The position numbers and the translations under genes are program-made. DNA of 64,000 bases. It comes from Phalacrocorax aristotelis. Lineage: Eukaryota; Chordata; Aves; Suliformes; Phalacrocoracidae. The DNA lies in the NCBI RefSeq assembly GCF_949628215.1, contig NC_134311.1, positions 10,909,582-10,973,581 on the forward strand. The letters are read 5' to 3'. A model generated the notes under the pieces. The model was not told where the DNA came from and did not search any database. It saw only the letters and a program-made list of their open reading frames with translations. Below are positions 27,501 through 40,482 of this stretch, in pieces. Each line of letters begins with the position of its first letter. The stretch's first letter is position 1.

Positions 27501-28197
27501 ACTGGTATCAACATAAGATGAACTAAGGCACTGTGTTGAGGGAAAGAGGAAGAGAAAGAGCAAGAATATGGAAGACACAAAATACTTGACATTTTGTATT
27601 CAAATTTTTTTCAGCCGGGTCAGAGTCATAATCAAGGCCTTGATTTGAGCCTGATCAAATGAGGATACCATTGCACAGCTCCTGGTGTCATAGCAGTGCT
27701 GTAGGTAGCTCTGAAGTGAAGCAGTCAGAAAGATGCTAACTCTTGTATACTTTGCAGCCAAACTACTCATTTTACACTTGAAACCCATTCTTCTGAGCAT
27801 TTACTGTCACGCATTTGCTTGAGAACAGTACACACATTTACTAGGGTATCACTAGCAACTTTCCAAGAGCTTTCCAAACCCTGTCAATCGAGATTGTTGC
27901 CTCATGATTTTTGTGACTTGGTAGTGTTATATTTCTTTGAAAGTAAGAGGGATTTCCTGAATATCTGCACTTCATTCAGTTAGTGTCAGACCCAATGAAA
28001 GCACTTTTTGTACAAGGCAGAAACTCTTCTGTTTGAATTAGCATATATTTAGTAATTATTTCCTTTAATTATTAGGAAAAGACATGTGATACTTTCACAA
28101 TATCCCAAGCACACTTATTTTTCTGGTTAACCAAAAAAAAAATAAATTAAAAAGCACAGCTTTCAATATTGTGTTTACTCATCTGCCCTACCATGCT

Positions 28198-28340
28198 CCC
28201 TTCCCTTCCCTTCCCTTCCCTTCCCTTCCCTTCCCTTCCCTTCCCTTCCCTTCCCTTCCCTTCCCTTCCCTTCCCTTCCCTTCCCTTCCCTTCCCTTCCC
28301 TTCCCTTCCCTTCCCTTCCCTTCCCTTCCCTTCCCTTCCC
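28198..28340. repeat. Pentanucleotide microsatellite (CCCTT)n
   Basis: About 28 uninterrupted copies of CCCTT appear on the plus strand, with GGGAA on the other strand. The array starts after CATGCT and ends at TATGTACTCC. It is a perfect polypurine/polypyrimidine tract with mirror symmetry, so it can in principle form triplex (H-DNA). Open frames reading Pro-Ser-Leu-Pro-Phe through it are artefacts of the repeat. Confidence 0.99.
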
Positions 28341-28740
28341 TATGTACTCCTGCTCCTTCCTAGATAAACTGACATCTCACACTCGCAGTACAGTGGTGTT
28401 CTCTCCTGCAGTGGTTGCTGACCCACATGTGATTTCCAGGGAAAGATGCCGGGCAGGAGACACTGGGGTTGTGACAGCAGTGAGCTGGTGCAAAGATAAA
28501 AGCTCTGTAACTGCTGCACTGCCTGGTTTCTTTTGCACCTGCTAGGAGCTCATCCACTGACTTAACATCTCCTGGGAGACCGGCAATTGCTCTGTATAGC
28601 ACTGCTCTACTGTCTGTGGTCTGTGGTGGTGCAGCCCCCCACCCCAGGCCACTCTGAGGTCTCAGGATAAGCCCTGTTGTGCTGTTTCTTGGTCACAAGT
28701 GCAGTGACTTGGGCACCAGGTACCCCCTGGCCACACCGGG
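28341..28740. other. GC-richer spacer between the microsatellite and the CpG-dense patch
   Basis: This is moderately GC-rich sequence with no recognised gene. It includes a C-rich run (GCAGCCCCCCACCCCAGG) at about 28632-28649. It may belong to the same insertion as the following patch, but I see no clear boundary. Confidence 0.35.
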
Positions 28741-29375
28741 GCCATCTGCTGCCTGGATTGTGTACCAGAATGACTCGGCACGAATTGTGGCAGGAATAGG
28801 AAACACTGACCAAAGCCAATCAACTCGAGATCCTAGAAACAGCGATCCAAAAGTGAGACCTTTGGAGCTCGCCGGGACCGCAGCGGGCTGTGTGACCCAG
28901 TATCTCCCCCTGGGCTGGGACACCCCTCAGGGCAGATTTCGTGAGGATTGAAGGATCATCTGTTGACGATTTCACGAAGACTCAGAGGCCTGACTTCACA
29001 AGCTTTGCCAACCAACGGTTGATGAACACCGGCACATAAAAGTGAGTAACTCATGAAACTCATGAAAAGGGAAATTTTAATCACAGGTTAACCTCTGTGT
29101 GTGTGTGTGGTGTCTGTGCAGTTTGATTGACAGGGTTTGTCTCCTGTCTGTGTATGTGTATGATCTGATTTAAACCCGACCTGTATGTACAACCCTGCTG
29201 TAAGTTTCAGATGACCCTTGCCATTCTTGAATCTTTAACTAAGTTGCTATTTTGATTGTAACAAATTCCATTGAATTGCTCTGTTTAATTGGCTGATGCT
29301 TAAGTGTTGTTAAGAATCATACAAACTAATTTTGTGAGATATCTCAAAAATATTAATAAATCCTAAATTGTTTCT
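28741..29375 (+). mobile_element. Possible LTR or retroelement fragment with a CpG-dense core
   Basis: The first 300 bases contain 13 CpG dinucleotides in a CpG-depleted intron. They are followed by GT-rich sequence (about 29095-29160) and then AT-rich sequence with an AATAAA near 29354. The pattern of a GC-rich block, a GT-rich stretch and a polyadenylation signal resembles avian LTR or retroviral leader sequence, and the wording of the core seems familiar from repeated bird sequences. I could not define TG...CA ends, a target-site duplication or a primer binding site. No viral coding frame is present. A local CpG island is the alternative. Confidence 0.35.
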
Positions 29376-30851
29376 AGCCCAAAACCATGTAAAAATCTTA
29401 TTTGCAACACTGTCCCTCTACAAGTCGAGTGGTAAACCTAAACTACACTCACATCACATTTGCATTAGTTGTCTTCCTGGTTTAGATATACAGACTTCAG
29501 CTCAGAGATGGAAATTTAGCTTACAGTGTAGTTTCTTTCTCACTCTATAGCTGTACAGTACAATTCCACAAAAATCGAAAGTGTTTTTCTCTTGAAAAAT
29601 ATTTAAACTCTGTTGAAAAGCTGTTTTCCAATAAATTATCTTTTCCTTTAAGATGTTTTGTACAACAGTTTTGTTTCATTAAAAACAATACTCTATCAAG
29701 AAACAGTTTCAACAGGTAATTTTCAACCAGTTCTGTGTTCTTGCATACTAGCACACACGATAATGCACATATGCTTAGAAGTTGTTAAATGAGAGCTCCT
29801 TTTATACCAACTGTAACAATACTCTCTGAGAACAACATACTTGTCCTTGTCCTAAATAAAATTAATGCTAAAATATCTTTCTCTTGCCGGAGCACTTTCA
29901 GATGGCCTAATTATAAAATAAAAAAAAAAGTGAATGCTTGGGTCTGCATGGATACATATAGCCATAACGATGTCTCAGTTTTATTCCTAATTGGAAGCTC
30001 ATTAATATCAAAGGCAATTGTAAGAAACCCAGATGAGACCATATCATTTGGGATGTTAAGACTGAAGGCACCCATACTATCAACTGAAATTTACTTACTC
30101 AAAAGCTACAGTAGTTGCTGTAGTGTGAAATAGTTTTATACTACAGCAAGCATTGATATACCTCTTCTGAAGGCTGTATAATTTCACCCTTTCAGTTAGT
30201 TTCTAGCTCTGAAAAGTCACTTAGGCCAAACAGTAGCTGGAAAAACCGAAGAGGAGGACTGAAGGATAGTAATTGGTTCACTCTCAAAAACATTACATAT
30301 TTTCAGTTTTTCTGGGTATGGGAGCAAGGAGGGGAATGCAAACATGAACAGGAAGGATGTCATTGGACCTGTGCAAAGGAGATCTTCCTGCAGCATTTCC
30401 AGAGGAAGATATATTGCACATCTGTGTCATTTCTGAGCATACACTACCATAAACACAAGATCTCTGTAACGACTGAGTTAAAATGAGAGGCATTCATTTT
30501 ACTTGTATCCTGAGGGGAAGATTATGCCCTCTGAATCTGGAATTAAAAGGGTATCTGTGAAGCAAAGGATACTTGCAGTTTTCCTCTGTTCTGAAATATG
30601 TGATATGACTTTCTCCAAACTCCTTGCCAGTAGGCTATAACTAATTTGATTTGGAAAATTTACCAGTCTCAAGCTTTATTACTTATCCCAATGACAAGCA
30701 TTGCTAGAATGATCTAGAGTTCAAGAATGATCAGAAGAATGGTGTTTATTGGTATGTGTATGTATAAGGGTGATATCACTTATTTGGTAAATGAAATTTT
30801 CTTTTCAGGCAGTTCCCCAACTAGGGCTAATTACTATGATCATGCTTTCAG
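29376..30851 (-). other. LINGO2: LINGO2 intron, nothing recognised
   Basis: This is AT-rich sequence with short random open frames only. I saw no repeat family, RNA gene or exon. Confidence 0.6.
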
Positions 30852-32015
30852 TCATAGAATCATAGAATCATAATCTCAAGTTGGAAGAGACACATAAGGA
30901 TTGTTGAGTCCAACTCCCTGCTCCTCGCAGGACTTTCTAAAACTGAACCATATGACTAAACATCATCCAAACACTCCTTGAGCTCTGACAGGCTTGGTGC
31001 CGTCACCACTTCCCTGGAGAGCCTGTTCCAGTGACCAACCACCTTCTCAGTGAGGAACCTTTTCCTAACATCCAGTCTGAACTTCCCCTGACGCAGCTTC
31101 ATTCCATTTCCTTGTGTCCTATCACTGGTCACCTGAGAGAGGAGACCAGCACCTCCCCCTCAGGTGCACCCCTTGAGGAAGGCATAGGCTGCGATGAGGG
31201 CACTGCTCAGCCTTCTCTGCGGTGAACAAACCAAGTGGCTTCAGCTGCTCCTTATAAGTCTTGCCCTCGAGGTCTTTCACCATCCTGGTTGCCCTTCTCT
31301 GGACACACTTTAATAGTGTGATGTCCTTCTTCTATTGAGGTGTCCAAAACTGCACACAGGAGTCGAGATGGGGCGGCACCAGTGCAGTGTAGAGTGGGAT
31401 AATCACCTCCCTCGACTGGCTAGCTGTGCTGTACTTGAGGCACCCCAGGGGACAGTTGGCCCTTTTGGCTGCCAGAGCACACTGTTGACCCATATTCAAC
31501 CTGCCATCAACCCAAATCCCCAGATCTCTTTTTGTGGGGCTGCTCTCCAGCCTCCTGTCCCCCAGTTTGTATGTATATCCAGGATTACCCCATCCTAGGT
31601 GCAGAATCTGGCACTTGGTTTTGTTAAATTTTGTATGGTTACTGATTGCCCAGCTCCCTAGTCTATCCAGACCTCTCTGTAAGGCCTCTCTACCGTCGAG
31701 GGAGTCCACAGCTCCTCCTAATTTAGTATCATTGGCAAACTCAATGTATATTTGATTCCTGCGTCCAGATCATTTATGAAAATACTGAAGAGCACTGGCT
31801 CTAAAATTGAGCCCTGAGGAACCCCACTGGGGGCAGATGCCACTTTGATGTGACCCCATTTACTATAACTTTGAGCCCAAGCTGTCAGCCAATTGCTTAC
31901 CCAATGTATTATGGACTTGTTTAGTTATGTGCTGGACATTTTGTCCAGAAGAGTGCTGTGAGAGACAGTGTCAAAAGGTTTGATAAAATCCACATCTACT
32001 GGCTTCTTAATTCAA
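30852..32015 (-). mobile_element. CR1 LINE retrotransposon, 5'-truncated and degenerate
   Basis: On the minus strand this is the 3' portion of a CR1 non-LTR retrotransposon, about 1.16 kb of a roughly 4.5 kb element. It ends in repeated ATTCTATG units (30852-30872), the CR1 hallmark. Translated fragments match the CR1 reverse transcriptase: DVDFIKPFDTVSHSTLLDKM near 31985, [13 protein letters not shown] near 31825 and [16 protein letters not shown] near 31720, then a thumb and C-terminal region at 31332-31709 (QQCALAAKRAN, PLYTALVPPHLDSCVQFW). It is dead. There are frameshifts between the GVPQGS block and the FAND block, a stop after FWTPQ, and one catalytic Asp of FADD is Asn. Confidence 0.94.
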
Positions 32016-35000
32016 GGACACTAAGACCTGGCTAGGTAAACCTAGTATGGGGATTAAAAAAACCCCAACTCAATAAGGCTGCAAAAGGTACTCAGATAAG
32101 ATTTTTTCTATGAAATGCACATGCTAAGAAGGAGACTGGCACTGCTCAAACAGACTCAATTCCATTCATCAGTTGTAGAGAAACTTTTCCTGCACATTGC
32201 TATAAATCTCACTGGAATTACCACTAGTTAACTTTCCATATGGTATGAAATTGCCAGATGTGCAGCTATTTATGGCTCAGGAGCTGGTAAGTGGGATGAC
32301 TAAGAGAAAGACAATAAAACCTGTAAAAGCAACAGTTTTCACTCACACAGATCTTCTGTGAAATGGTAATCTGTGTCAGTATTTTCAATGATTCGCTCAT
32401 TCTCTCCCATAGTAACATAAATCAGTACAGTGTATCTAAGGAAGCAATTAATTTTTTTTGCATATACAATATTTGTATTCATGACCTCTAACTGTTCACA
32501 TGTACTGTGTAAGGAGAAGACATAAGCCTTAGAAATATATTTTGATTATGCCCGAAATCAGAGTCCTCAAAAAACTCTCTAGAACCATGACTTGTCATTG
32601 GTGTTCAGGACCTCACACAACAAGATCATTCAAGATATTATACTCAGTCTGTTTCTCACAGTTGCAACTCAACTAAATTGGGCTTTAGTGTTTAAGAATG
32701 CAGAAGAATGATACTCAAAAAGGAAAAACAGGGCTGCACAGATTCCTCTACTACATCCATTTTTTTGTTGGATGGCCAGATTTTAATTCACCATCTTTTA
32801 CATAGTTCACAGCTCAGCAAATCCTCTGTAAAACAATAATCCTTGTTCTTGTGTATGACAGAAATACAAAACCATCTCCCTTTATTCCACATGATAATTT
32901 TTTTTCAAAGCATTCTATGCTTTTCCATTTGATTTCCGGATTCTGCATCCAACTGTATCAAAAACATTGCAATGATGTGGCTGGACGATCTCCCTAGCTT
33001 CTTAAATAAAAGTGGGGAGGAAAGAAGTGCAGCAATGACCACTTCTCTGCTTGCTACTGAAGCAGCTGGTACAGGAATAAGAAGAGTCAGATATAAACAC
33101 CTGGTGGACCTTCAAGACAGGTGCTCTCTCTTTCTCTCTGATTACTGTGCTCTGGGAAAGGAAAAGAATAAGTGCTGTGCAAAAATCAGAGGATTCACAA
33201 ATTTTTAGGATTTTTTTTTGAAAGGGGAAGGAACAATGACTACTTGTTGCCTTCTTGCACATAATTATAGATGTACAGAACTCAGTTATAAATTTAAAGG
33301 AAATCAAACCCACACCCTGGAAAATCACATGAAACTGTGAAAGGTGTTCAATGTTTCCACAATATTGCCTTTGCTGGCTAAGTAAAAATAAATATGATTA
33401 GCTGTTTTTTTCCTTTCCTAGGGTTATAATAACTTATTGCTTATAAGCAGTTATATACCATAATTGAATGAGTACAAGAATAATACAGCAATCTCCCAAA
33501 ACGCCATTGTAAGTGTCTTTCAAAACAGACAGACTACAAACTGTCGAGTGGCTGCAGTTAGTAAAGTAACACTTCATTAGTGAATATTAAAAGGATAACC
33601 AATTCAGTCCCATCACAATAAAGTCTAGGTATTTCTCTTCCCGCACACAACTGCCTGAGCTCAGCTCAACACCTTTTGGAAAGTGGCTGATGAAAAAAAT
33701 ACAGGAATGCTCATAGCTTATTCTTTTTCCTGTATATTTAATCTATTCAGGACATAAATAAGCACTGTATCGACTTATCCAGGTCTCTCACCAGACAGTG
33801 GCATTAGACATTACATTCAGACCTTTCTTTTTTGTGACTTTATGCCTTACATCCCATGATAGAATAACTGGATACTTCAGTTTAAGACTGGGGACAGAGA
33901 TTTGCTGAAAGATCATTTCCCACCTCCTGTGCACACCCATGATTAGACCTTATTTAATGGAAAAGACCTCTTTTTCCTCCTAAGATTTTAGTATCTAACA
34001 TAAAATTAATCATAACATTATGGTTTTACTATGATTGCTTTAAATGCTGAACCCAGATTTACAGCACTCTCAAACGAATCTTCCATGGGTAACATCAGTA
34101 AATGCCTATTTACTAAGCCACCTTCTGTGAGGATGTAAGGACAGATCTCTAATTTCTTGTTACTTGAAAAAGTGCTTGGCCAAAGAATTGGTCAAATACC
34201 TTGCTTTAACAGAACGGTGTAAATGGGCTTTTTCCCTCGTGCAAATATGTGCTCTTTTGTGCCTCCTTTTTCATGGAGAGGGCTCAGAGTGCGGCAGTTT
34301 GGGCTGAAATACATGAAGATGTGGATCACTTCAGCACTGCCGAAGTGAACTTGTGGCTTACGCTGACAACCCCTGAGAGCCCTGTGTCTCTTGCAGGCGG
34401 ACACTCAAACCCTGGCTGTGGTTCTAATGCAATCGTGGCTGTAAGACCCTCTTGTGGTGTGCTCAAGCCTCCATGGGCATGTGGTCGGACGGCAATCCTG
34501 CTGCTGAATACAGGTGCAGCTTGCTAAACTGACATTGCAGTTTTTGAAGACGGTTGAGTGTTTGGTCTCACAGACTAGCTTCACTTCCATCTAAATCTAA
34601 TATGTAAGAGGATGAAAAGGATCTTGTTACCACTGCAGTCAAAGCAGTTTGCCAGTGGTATCACTGGAAACAGAAATGCTGTGAACCAAATTCTGATTAA
34701 TCTCCTCAAGCAAGTAATTTTGGTAGTGGCTGTGCACTTGTGTACAAAGTGTATGGTCAGACACGTACTAAATAATAGCAAGATTCTATTCACTGTCAGG
34801 CTTTTCCTAAGCTTGTAGGCTTTTCTGCAGCTTTGATGCATGTGGTATAGTCTCCTGCAGCTGGATAGGACTTCCTAAGATAATTAGGGAAGATACAGAA
34901 ATACGCTTTTATTAATAATACCAGAAGTGGGTATCTCAGATCAGAACACTGGATTTTCCTTCCTTCTTTATTATATAAACTGATCACAAATAAAAAGCTC

Positions 35001-38000
35001 TTTCACTTCCACACAGATTCCTGTACCCTCAAAGGCAGCAATATCACATAATACTTAAAAGCAGATGAACTACTGAATCCAACAGGATGACTCATATACA
35101 TGAAGTCAGTCAGGTTAAGGATAACTGTTTGCTCAATAGATGATGTTTCTTTTTCAATTTTGGTCTCTCTAACCTTCCTATAACTGTCTGGGGCTTTTAT
35201 TTTTCCCTCTATGATAGAAAATCTTTATTTTTAATAAGGTCATTTAAACCTAATCCTTTCTGCTAGAAAAAAAAATCAGAAAATATTGTGCCATCCTGTC
35301 TTCAATCAGTCAGTATAATACAAAGCATACACTTAGGAGGTAGACAAGAAAAAAACAGTGCACGTCTTTAAGTGCATAGATTCACTTAGTACAGTGATAA
35401 TGCCAATTCTGATAAACTTTGAGTCTCTAGGTTTTAAGCTAAGCTTCTCAATCCCAGTTAGAGAAACCAAGCCCACTTTTACAGAAGTAATTTTAATATG
35501 TTAAGCTTGAGGAACTGTGAGCTCTAAAATATAGAAGCAAAGACATAACACAAAAGTTTGAGAAAGATAAAAAAAGAAAAAAGGAAACAATACAATATTA
35601 TTTTTTATAAAACTTTAAGATTACTTCATGCTAAACTTGTGATTTGCAAGGAGGGTCTGATTACTGAGATCTGAATGTCTGCTATTTCTTATGGAGTAGC
35701 AGTGTGGGACAAGTTGGTAACTGGTAATGGTATATGAGGTGAAGGGTAAACAGCAGAGAATTACTGTGCTGTCTGTGCTTGTATGAAATAAAAACTTCTT
35801 CTGTAGAAAACTGATAAATGAGAATGGTGCAGGCTAAATCTCAGTGCTGCGATTCAGAACTCTCCTGCCCAAGCTTCATTTTCAGTGTTTGGGAGATCTG
35901 ACAATCACTTGGGTAAAGAAAACTGTACACTTCAATTATCTTCCAATGTCTGACAGGGAAGAACACAGAGTTAATAATGGACTTTACATCATTTTTTGAT
36001 TCAATGATTCAGAATACCTTATTCTGCATTCTGCTTGAAGGTCTTGATGAACTGAGTATTCCCAAAAAGACTTAAGAAAACTATTGTATAAAAGCAAGAA
36101 CTGGTAGTCACTTAGACACTCTGTGGATGTTTAATTAAAAATAAAGTTAAATAAATATAAATATGATACTCTTATTGGGAGAAGGTAAATTAACTTCAAA
36201 TTTCAGGTTACACAGACTATATAGCATTGAAAATTACAAAAAAAAGTCTGTATGTCAGCTATGAAGCCTTTGGCTGGTGTAGCTGAGCAAGTAGCTGGCT
36301 GTTGTGTTCCACCCAATTTTGCTTCGGGATTTCTGGGAAATTCATATGTTTATTAGGACATGTTCTGTAATAACTTCTGGATTAAAGCCATGCGTGAACT
36401 GGGATTTTGACCTGGGATACTGAAGACCTTTTTCTGTTTCAGTGTTGCTTGGATTTGGGGAACTAAAACTCCATGTTTAGTTCATTAACAAAGCTACAGA
36501 TTTAAGGAAAAAGGGTTCTCAGCTTTTACTGTGAGAACATATTTGCAGCTAGCATTTTTCAGCAATGTTCCAGGCTAAGATCCTTCACAGTGAAGATAAG
36601 GATCCAGTTTTATGGACAGCTTAGCTGCTAGAAGTGAGAGAAAATTGGCAAGAGCTAGGCATTCATTTTGGCATTTGAAAGGACCACAACATTTTTGAAA
36701 AATCCTTGACATAAGAGGTTGTTCAGTATGGCAGCTGTTGCTGTCCATGTTTCTCTCTGATTCCCAGACTAAGGCCTTGGATCCCTAACACCCCATTGGT
36801 ATTACCCAGGCAGATCCCTGCACAGTGATATGGGACTTGCAGCAGGACCAACTACAGGACCATGTCTCTGGTCCTTCGGTTTTGGCCTGCTCTATTGAGA
36901 AGGGAAAGGAGCATGATGTGAAATGGCTGTTAGCACTGCATACAGCTACCACAGTTGTATTTCTTCCTTTTGGTGTCCATCGAGCGAAGTGTTCTTACAG
37001 AGCCTTAATTAAAGCTCAAGCCATTTGAAAGGAGTCTGACTCATTTTTATATGGATTATTTTAATGCATCTATGCTTGTGACTTTTAAGTAACCTACAGA
37101 TAATTTGGAAACTAAAATAGCTCATTTGTTAGACACACTTTCAGTTTACGTCTGAGGAAGGACGGATAGACACATTTAGTATTTACAGTTAGAAACCATC
37201 ATGCTTAAGTGACTTTGAGGGCTAGTATTCCACCCAAACCCAACATAGATGTGGAAGAATCTACAGGTATGGGCACATTATCAAATGAACCTGAGTTTTG
37301 TGGCTGAAGAGGTGACAGCTTGACAGCTGAGTCTTTGCAACAAATCACTTGTAGGCTTTCAATATGCATCACTTCTGAAATGCAATGCATAAACTTACAA
37401 AGCCTACAAAATTCTGGGCCCTGTTTTATTTCAAAGATGTCCTATATAAAATCAGCCAGAGTGGGAAGATCACTTTAATCCTTAATGAAATAAGGATTTT
37501 AAGATGACAACTGTGCCATCTGAGACAGAGCCATGAGAACATGTACCCATGAGTATTTGCAACAGTATGGTTCTTTCTTCTGTGAAGTTTTGACTCAAAT
37601 TCTTGTGGATTAAAACTTATAATTGATGAAAAAAATCCATTATATCTATCTACGAAGCTGGGAACGTAGTTTGTTCTTCCATAACTGTATCTCCATTTTA
37701 TTTTTAACACAAATGCATTTTAAATAAGAGTCACCTGGCTGCCAGTTCTGTTCATGCTTAGGAAATTTAACGCCTGAAAAGCTGAACTGCAAGTCAATTA
37801 AGACAGTTGGTCAATATGTGCCTTGCTGTTTTAGTGAAAGGAAATTATGCTGGTAAATTTTCATTGGTTCTGTTGATTGATATATAGATACAGTCAATAA
37901 AGAGGGTGGTTCTTTCTCTTTAGACACTGCTCTGTCTAACTTTACTTAAACTGATTTTTACTGATACTTGACACACATTGATATGTTTTCCTTTAAGAAA

Positions 38001-40391
38001 TGCTCAGTCTAGCTAATTTATCTTATTTTCTGCATGGCAACTACATCCAAATACCGATGTGTAACCACTGACTGTAAAGATCTCATGAACAAGAATTTAT
38101 AAGATGACATTAGCATAAGGCAGCTGTTTAGAGAGTGCAAGTTGGAGTTTGATCAACATTTTACTATCAACTGCACAGAAGAGGATTTTAGGTAGTTGCA
38201 AAGATGCTGCTATCTCCCTGTCACTCAAATAAGCATACCGCCAGGACTCAGGGACTGGCCTTTGTCACTGGGAGGGAAAGGAAAGAGCTCAAACCTTCTG
38301 GCTTATGCACAAATACAAAGAGGAGAAAATAAGTAGCAAATGCTGTTTATGCCCCTATGCCTCCTCTGGGACTGAAAGAATATGTTCTGGTTGAGCATTT
38401 CTCCCTCTTTTCTAACACATCCTGCCATATGGAGGAAAGAAAAGAGAATGAATCACTGACTTCACATGGGGTAGGATGAAGGGGAAAAAGGCACAGAAGA
38501 GATAGGAATGGCAAACTGAATGCAGACCTGTAATCCCCCCGAAGAGTTCTAAACAGCAGTTTGGCTAATGGCCATAATTTGGAATGGCTGCACATCCTTA
38601 AAAAAGCACAGGGGAGGTGGGTGGAGAGTAGATGAAATGCAATGTCTGATCCACTTCCCACTGCCTGGCTAGCATGCATGTCCTCTGCATCCCTTTGCAC
38701 AATCTGGCGGTGCTGGTGGGAGGACCTTCTGGTTGAGAACTTCTGCTGTATGGAGCAGCTTTCCCAAATCTGCCTGCTTCACTGAGTTATCATTTCAAGC
38801 GAGAGCTCAGTGCTCATCCTCCCTTTCAATGACGCCCCTGTATTATTAACTTTTAAATGATGTAAATGTTTTATTTAGCTATGGAAAGCAAACCACAATA
38901 TCATCTGACCAAATGAGCCTAGACAGCAAAGTTGTGCTCGGTTACATTTCAGACGTGCTCAAACTTTATCTGACTGAGTGGCTTTTAGCACTCTGAACAC
39001 TGTAAAAATGCTTGATGTTGACATTTAAGAAGCAAGCCTGGCATGGCACAACAGCACAAACACAATAGCATAGGTTGGTAAACATTGCCTCTATCATCTC
39101 TCAGAAAGATGACCCAAAAGGAGCCTTGAAACTTTCCTAAGGTCTTGAGGAAGAAAAGTTATCTTTATTCTTGTTTTTCCATCCTAGAAAAGCCCCCTAC
39201 AAATTAAAAATAGTGGTTCTAATACAAACATGAAATGTATTGTTTCTGAATAAATAACAAGCCTTATACAAATCCTATACCATGAATAACTGAAGCTTAT
39301 ATAATTGCTCTAGAAACTGAAAAAATACTCTAACCTCTTGTGAGATTTGCATTTTAAATTCATAGAGTCTCAAAACTGGGTAAGCGGGTTAAGGCTGAAG
39401 TTGCTATTTCAATAATGCGCAGACCTAAGCAACAAGGGGCAAAAAATAAGCAAGCTATACTTTAAAAAAGACTTCCATTGCTAAGGAGCACCTTATAAAT
39501 TAGGTATTTTTCTGAATTTACTTGAGGAGTTTCAGGTATGCCCTTCTTTGCAGAAAAGCAAATCTTTGCAGTTTTTGTTCATAAAAATTTTAGACAGTTC
39601 CTGCCATGCCATCTGGTGATAGCTGGTTGTTCAGGCAGAACATTTGCCATATGTTCTGGAAATGTTTTTAGATGGGTATAAGTATGTACTGCACTTGCTA
39701 GTCTGAGGTATGATCAATAAAATTGACTAAGTATCTGTAACAGAAACCCAAAAAGCCAATCTTGCATGCTACCATCTTAATTTGCCAAAGTGATATACTG
39801 CTTTTTGTACTTATGTGCAATTTGTAATGTTTCCAGTGGAAGTGATAACTTTGCTCCCTCATCTCAAATTTTACATTACAGTTGCACAATATGAAGTGTG
39901 AAGTGTCTATGGCAGTCATCTCCTGGAAGTACAAGGACTTTAACAGAGAAAATTTGAATCAAGAAAACATTAGAGGTCAGCACTTCACATTTCTATTTCA
40001 TTGGCCTTTTCACCACTCCATTCCCCTGCTGGGTAATATTGGTATAAAATTTATAAAGCTTTCCTTTTATCATATTTTACTCCAAACATACTGTTAATAT
40101 ACCATCAGAAATACATGTTTCCTGCAATAAATTCCAAAAGCAATGCAAAAATGGATCTCAAATATCTTTTTATATGTCTGTTATGTGACAAATTATCTGG
40201 AAATATACACCTATATCTGCATGAAATTATATATGCCATTTGAGAAAATGCTGTATACCTCATTCTCAGCTCTGATTTAGACCCTATTTCTCAAAACAGC
40301 TGCGATACTACATGAAATATCTTTATCATTAACTTAGCAAGACACTGAAGAATAAGTATTATCATACACAGGTTCAGCCTGGTTCTCATGT

Positions 40392-40482
40392 GACTTAAAA
40401 GTCTCTGAGACTTAAAAGTTTTAAGTTTTAATCTTAAATTTAAAAGTTTAAACTTAAATTTTAAAAGTTTAAAAGTTTTAAT
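40392..40482. repeat. AT-rich self-complementary repeat cluster
   Basis: Short motifs built from ACTTAAAAG, TTTTAAG and AAAAGTTTAAA recur in both orientations across about 90 bases. The single strand could therefore fold on itself in several registers. It looks like local expansion of a palindromic AT motif. Confidence 0.7.

Larger units (their letters stand above)
17507..28197 (-). other. LINGO2: LINGO2 intron upstream of the coding exon (first part)
   Basis: This AT-rich sequence lies upstream of the coding exon on the gene's strand. I found no coding exon or named repeat. Small features include an imperfect 21-bp tandem duplication at 24499-24540 and five CAG units near 23390-23404. The longest open frame, 157 codons at 25355-25828 on the minus strand, has no recognisable motif. 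Non-coding LINGO2 exons could be hidden here and cannot be identified without transcripts. Confidence 0.65.

Noticed and set aside
28198..28340. CRISPR-like periodic array
   Set aside because: The units are 5-bp tandem repeats without spacers in a vertebrate intron.
28169..28545. Pro-Phe-Pro-Ser-Leu repeat proteins
   Set aside because: They are translations of the CCCTT microsatellite; every frame of such an array is open.
31332..31709. A host gene of 125 residues
   Set aside because: It is the C-terminal part of the CR1 reverse transcriptase, with the upstream and downstream parts broken by a frameshift and a stop.
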